Shown: positions 6,641 through 8,487 of the stretch, piece after piece | Numbering within the stretch: the first letter of the stretch is position 1 | How the letters are laid out: the number at the start of each line of letters is the position of its first letter | From: Myxococcales bacterium | GTDB taxonomy: Bacteria > Myxococcota > Myxococcia > Myxococcales > Anaeromyxobacteraceae | Length of the DNA stretch: 8,487 nt | Reading direction: 5' to 3' | Assembly (NCBI GenBank): GCA_021784495.1 | Contig: JAJXSQ010000075.1 | Span: 1 to 8,487, forward strand | Made by a program: the position numbers and the translations under genes | The notes under the pieces: model-generated | What the model saw: the letters and a program-made list of their open reading frames with translations, nothing else | Told to the model about the DNA's origin: nothing | Database searches by the model: none

Positions 6641-8278
6641 ATGTCGGAGGGTCGGTTCCGGGTCCCGCCGCCGCGCAACGAGCCCCCGCTCCCCCACCGC
6701 CCCGGCTCGCCGGAGCGGCTGGCGCTCGAGGAGCGGCTCGGGCGGCTCGCGGCCGAGGACGCGGAGATCCCGCTGGTCATCGGCGGCCGCGAGCTCCGGA
6801 CCGGGCGGCTCGCCGAGGTGCGCGCACCGCACCGCCACGCGCAGCGGCTCGCCCGCTGGCACCAGGCCGGCCCCGCCGAGGTCGAGGCCGCCGTCGCCGC
6901 GGCCGCCGCCGCGCGGCCCGGCTGGGCGGCGCTCCCCTTCCACCAGCGGGCGGCGATCTTCCTGCGGGCGGCGGAGCTGCTCGCCGGCGGCTGGCGGGCC
7001 ACCCTGGACGCCGCGACCATGCTCGGTCAGTCGAAGACCATCGATCAGGCCGAGCTCGACGCCGCGTGCGAGGTGGCCGACTTCTGGCGGTTCAACTGCG
7101 CGTTCGCCGAGCGGATCCTCGACGAGCAGCCGCTCTCGCCGCCCGGCGCCTGGAACCGCGTCGAGTACCGGCCGCTCGAGGGCTTCGTCCTGGCGATCAC
7201 GCCCTTCAACTTCACCTCGATCGCGGCCAACCTCCCGACGGCGCCGGCGCTCCTGGGGAACACGGTGATCTGGAAGCCGGCCTCGACCGCGGTCCTGTCG
7301 GGCTGGTGGCTCCTGAAGCTGCTCGAGGCGGCCGGGCTCCCCCCGGGGGTCGTCAACTTCGTCCCCGGGCCCGGCCCCGCCGTCGGCGACGCCGCGCTCG
7401 CGAGCCCCGACCTGGCGGGGCTCCACTTCACCGGCTCGACCGAGGTCTTCCGGGGGATGTGGCAGGCCATCGCCCGGAACCTCCCGCGCTACCGCGGCTA
7501 CCCGCGGATCGTCGGCGAGACCGGCGGGAAGGACTTCGTCTTCGCCCACCCGTCGGCCGATCTCGACGCGCTCTCCACGGCGCTCTGCCGCGGCGCCTTC
7601 GAGTACCAGGGGCAGAAGTGCTCCGCGGCCTCCCGGGCCTACGTCCCGGCCAGCGCCTGGCCGGCCCTCCGCGAGCGGCTCCTCGCCGACGTGGCCGCCT
7701 TCCGCGCCGGGGACCCGGTCGCCGACCCCGAGGTCTCCATGGGCGCGGTGATCGACCGGCCGGCCTTCGCGCGGATCCGCGCCTACGTCGAGCTGGCGCG
7801 CGGCGCCGCCGACGCGGCGATCCTGGCCGGCGGCGGCTGCGACGACGGCGCCGGCTTCTTCGTCGAGCCGACGGTGGTGCAGGTGACCGACCCGCGCCAC
7901 CGGCTCATGCAGGAGGAGATCTTCGGGCCGCTGCTCTCGGTCTTCGTCTATCCGGACGCCGCCGAGGACGAGGCGCTCCGGCTCTGCGCGACCACCTCCC
8001 CCTACGGCCTCACCGGGGCGATCTTCGCCCGGGACCGCGGCGCGGTGGAGCGGCTCACCGGCGCCCTCGCCGACGCGGCGGGCAACTTCTACGTGAACGA
8101 CAAGCCGACGGGCGCGGTGGTCGGCCAGCAGCCGTTCGGCGGCGCGCGGGCGTCCGGGACCAACGACAAGGCCGGCGCGCCCTGGAACCTCGTCCGCTGG
8201 GTCTCGCCGCGGGCCATCAAGGAGACCCTGGCCCCGCCCACGCGGATCGCGTACCCGCACCACGCGCGCGGGGGCTGA
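6641..8278 (+). CDS. pruA: L-glutamate gamma-semialdehyde (1-pyrroline-5-carboxylate) dehydrogenase
   Basis: This 545-residue aldehyde dehydrogenase oxidises L-glutamate-5-semialdehyde, the open form of P5C, to glutamate with NAD+; it is the second step of proline breakdown. Aldehyde dehydrogenase residues are in place: N190 in TPFNFTS, K212 in VIWKPAS, HFTGSTEV at 262-269 for the cofactor, the general base E293 in GETGGKDF, nucleophile C327 in GQKCSAASR, and EEIFGP at 425-430. The E293 to C327 spacing of 34 is typical of the superfamily. The C-terminal FGGARASGTNDKAG and the following RWVSPRAIKETL are hallmarks of the stand-alone, mitochondrial ALDH4A1-like form rather than the bifunctional PutA. 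No proline dehydrogenase is in the window, so that step must be encoded elsewhere. AAGGAG six bases before the ATG fixes the start; an upstream in-frame extension from 5990 is not supported. Confidence 0.96.
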   Translation: MSEGRFRVPPPRNEPPLPHRPGSPERLALEERLGRLAAEDAEIPLVIGGRELRTGRLAEVRAPHRHAQRLARWHQAGPAEVEAAVAAAAAARPGWAALPFHQRAAIFLRAAELLAGGWRATLDAATMLGQSKTIDQAELDAACEVADFWRFNCAFAERILDEQPLSPPGAWNRVEYRPLEGFVLAITPFNFTSIAANLPTAPALLGNTVIWKPASTAVLSGWWLLKLLEAAGLPPGVVNFVPGPGPAVGDAALASPDLAGLHFTGSTEVFRGMWQAIARNLPRYRGYPRIVGETGGKDFVFAHPSADLDALSTALCRGAFEYQGQKCSAASRAYVPASAWPALRERLLADVAAFRAGDPVADPEVSMGAVIDRPAFARIRAYVELARGAADAAILAGGGCDDGAGFFVEPTVVQVTDPRHRLMQEEIFGPLLSVFVYPDAAEDEALRLCATTSPYGLTGAIFARDRGAVERLTGALADAAGNFYVNDKPTGAVVGQQPFGGARASGTNDKAGAPWNLVRWVSPRAIKETLAPPTRIAYPHHARGG

Positions 8279-8291
8279 GCGGGCCGCCCGC
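8279..8291. terminator. weak dyad between convergent pruA and carbonic anhydrase genes
   Basis: GCGGG (8279-8283) pairs with CCCGC (8287-8291) around CCG in the 19-base gap after the pruA stop. There is no T-run and the stem is short, so termination is only a possibility, and the match may be chance at this GC content. Confidence 0.15.
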
Positions 8292-8297
8292 CGGCGG

Positions 8298-8487
8298 TCA
8301 GGGGCGGTGGAGGTCGAACCGGTGGACCTCGTGCGGCAGGTCCGCGGAGGTCCGCAGCACGAGCTCCTTCAGCCGGCCGGTCTCCATGTCGAAGACCCAG
8401 CCGTGGAGCCAGGGCCGGCCCTCGTCCTGCCAGGCGCGCTGGATCACCGAGGTCTTGGCGAGGTGGTCGACCTGCTCGACGACGTTG
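8298..8487 (-). CDS. beta-carbonic anhydrase, C-terminal part (gene continues beyond the right edge)
   Basis: The last 62 residues of a beta-class carbonic anhydrase are visible; this enzyme interconverts CO2 and bicarbonate in the cytoplasm. The segment begins NVVEQVDHLAKTSVIQRAW, matching the conserved NV..QV.....T..VQ.AW helix of the Can/CynT group. It continues WLHGWVFDMETGRLKEL, matching the HGW.YD...G.L..L strand. It ends with a tail of about 20 residues rich in histidine and arginine (LPHEVHRFDLHRP). The zinc-binding cysteines and histidine and the catalytic Asp-Arg pair lie beyond the window, so activity cannot be judged. It converges on pruA with 19 bases between the stops. Family assignment rests on the C-terminal motifs alone but is a good match. 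Confidence 0.85.
   Translation of the reverse strand, partial: NVVEQVDHLAKTSVIQRAWQDEGRPWLHGWVFDMETGRLKELVLRTSADLPHEVHRFDLHRP

Noticed and set aside
6383..8263. Leftward open frame of 626 codons antisense to pruA
   Set aside because: It is a shadow of pruA with low-complexity composition and no motif.

Overview
This is a compact, very GC-rich chromosomal segment (GC is very high throughout, and codon third positions are nearly all G or C). The long open frames on both strands are a by-product of that composition. The gene content and composition resemble a Myxococcota / deltaproteobacterial genome of the Anaeromyxobacter type. That placement is inferred from composition and from remembered family resemblance, not from a search. 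I see no mobile elements, RNA genes, CRISPR arrays or phage genes, and most of the window is ordinary housekeeping DNA.

Layout, left to right. (1) A leftward pair: a DUF523-DUF1722 (YbgA/TudS-type) protein, followed three bases later by a class II-like DNA photolyase that runs off the left edge. (2) A divergent spacer of about 350 bases that is visibly less GC-rich than its surroundings. (3) A rightward ackA-pta operon encoding acetate kinase and a full-length three-domain phosphate acetyltransferase; together they interconvert acetyl-CoA and acetate through acetyl phosphate and yield ATP by substrate-level phosphorylation. (4) A 159-base spacer with strong dyad symmetry, then a small exported protein of unknown function. 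(5) A convergent, leftward four-helix membrane protein of unknown function. (6) After a 267-base divergent spacer, a rightward L-glutamate gamma-semialdehyde (P5C) dehydrogenase, the second step of proline catabolism. (7) A convergent, leftward C-terminal piece of a beta-carbonic anhydrase that runs off the right edge.

How the genes relate. The firm functional units are ackA-pta and the YbgA-photolyase pair; the second repeats the ybgA-phr adjacency known from E. coli. P5C dehydrogenase, carbonic anhydrase and the two unknown proteins are neighbours without an obvious shared pathway. The items most worth a second look are the possible link between thio-nucleobase desulfuration and photorepair, the two conserved-looking proteins of unknown function, and the nested dyads after pta. 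I found no convincing new multi-gene system here.
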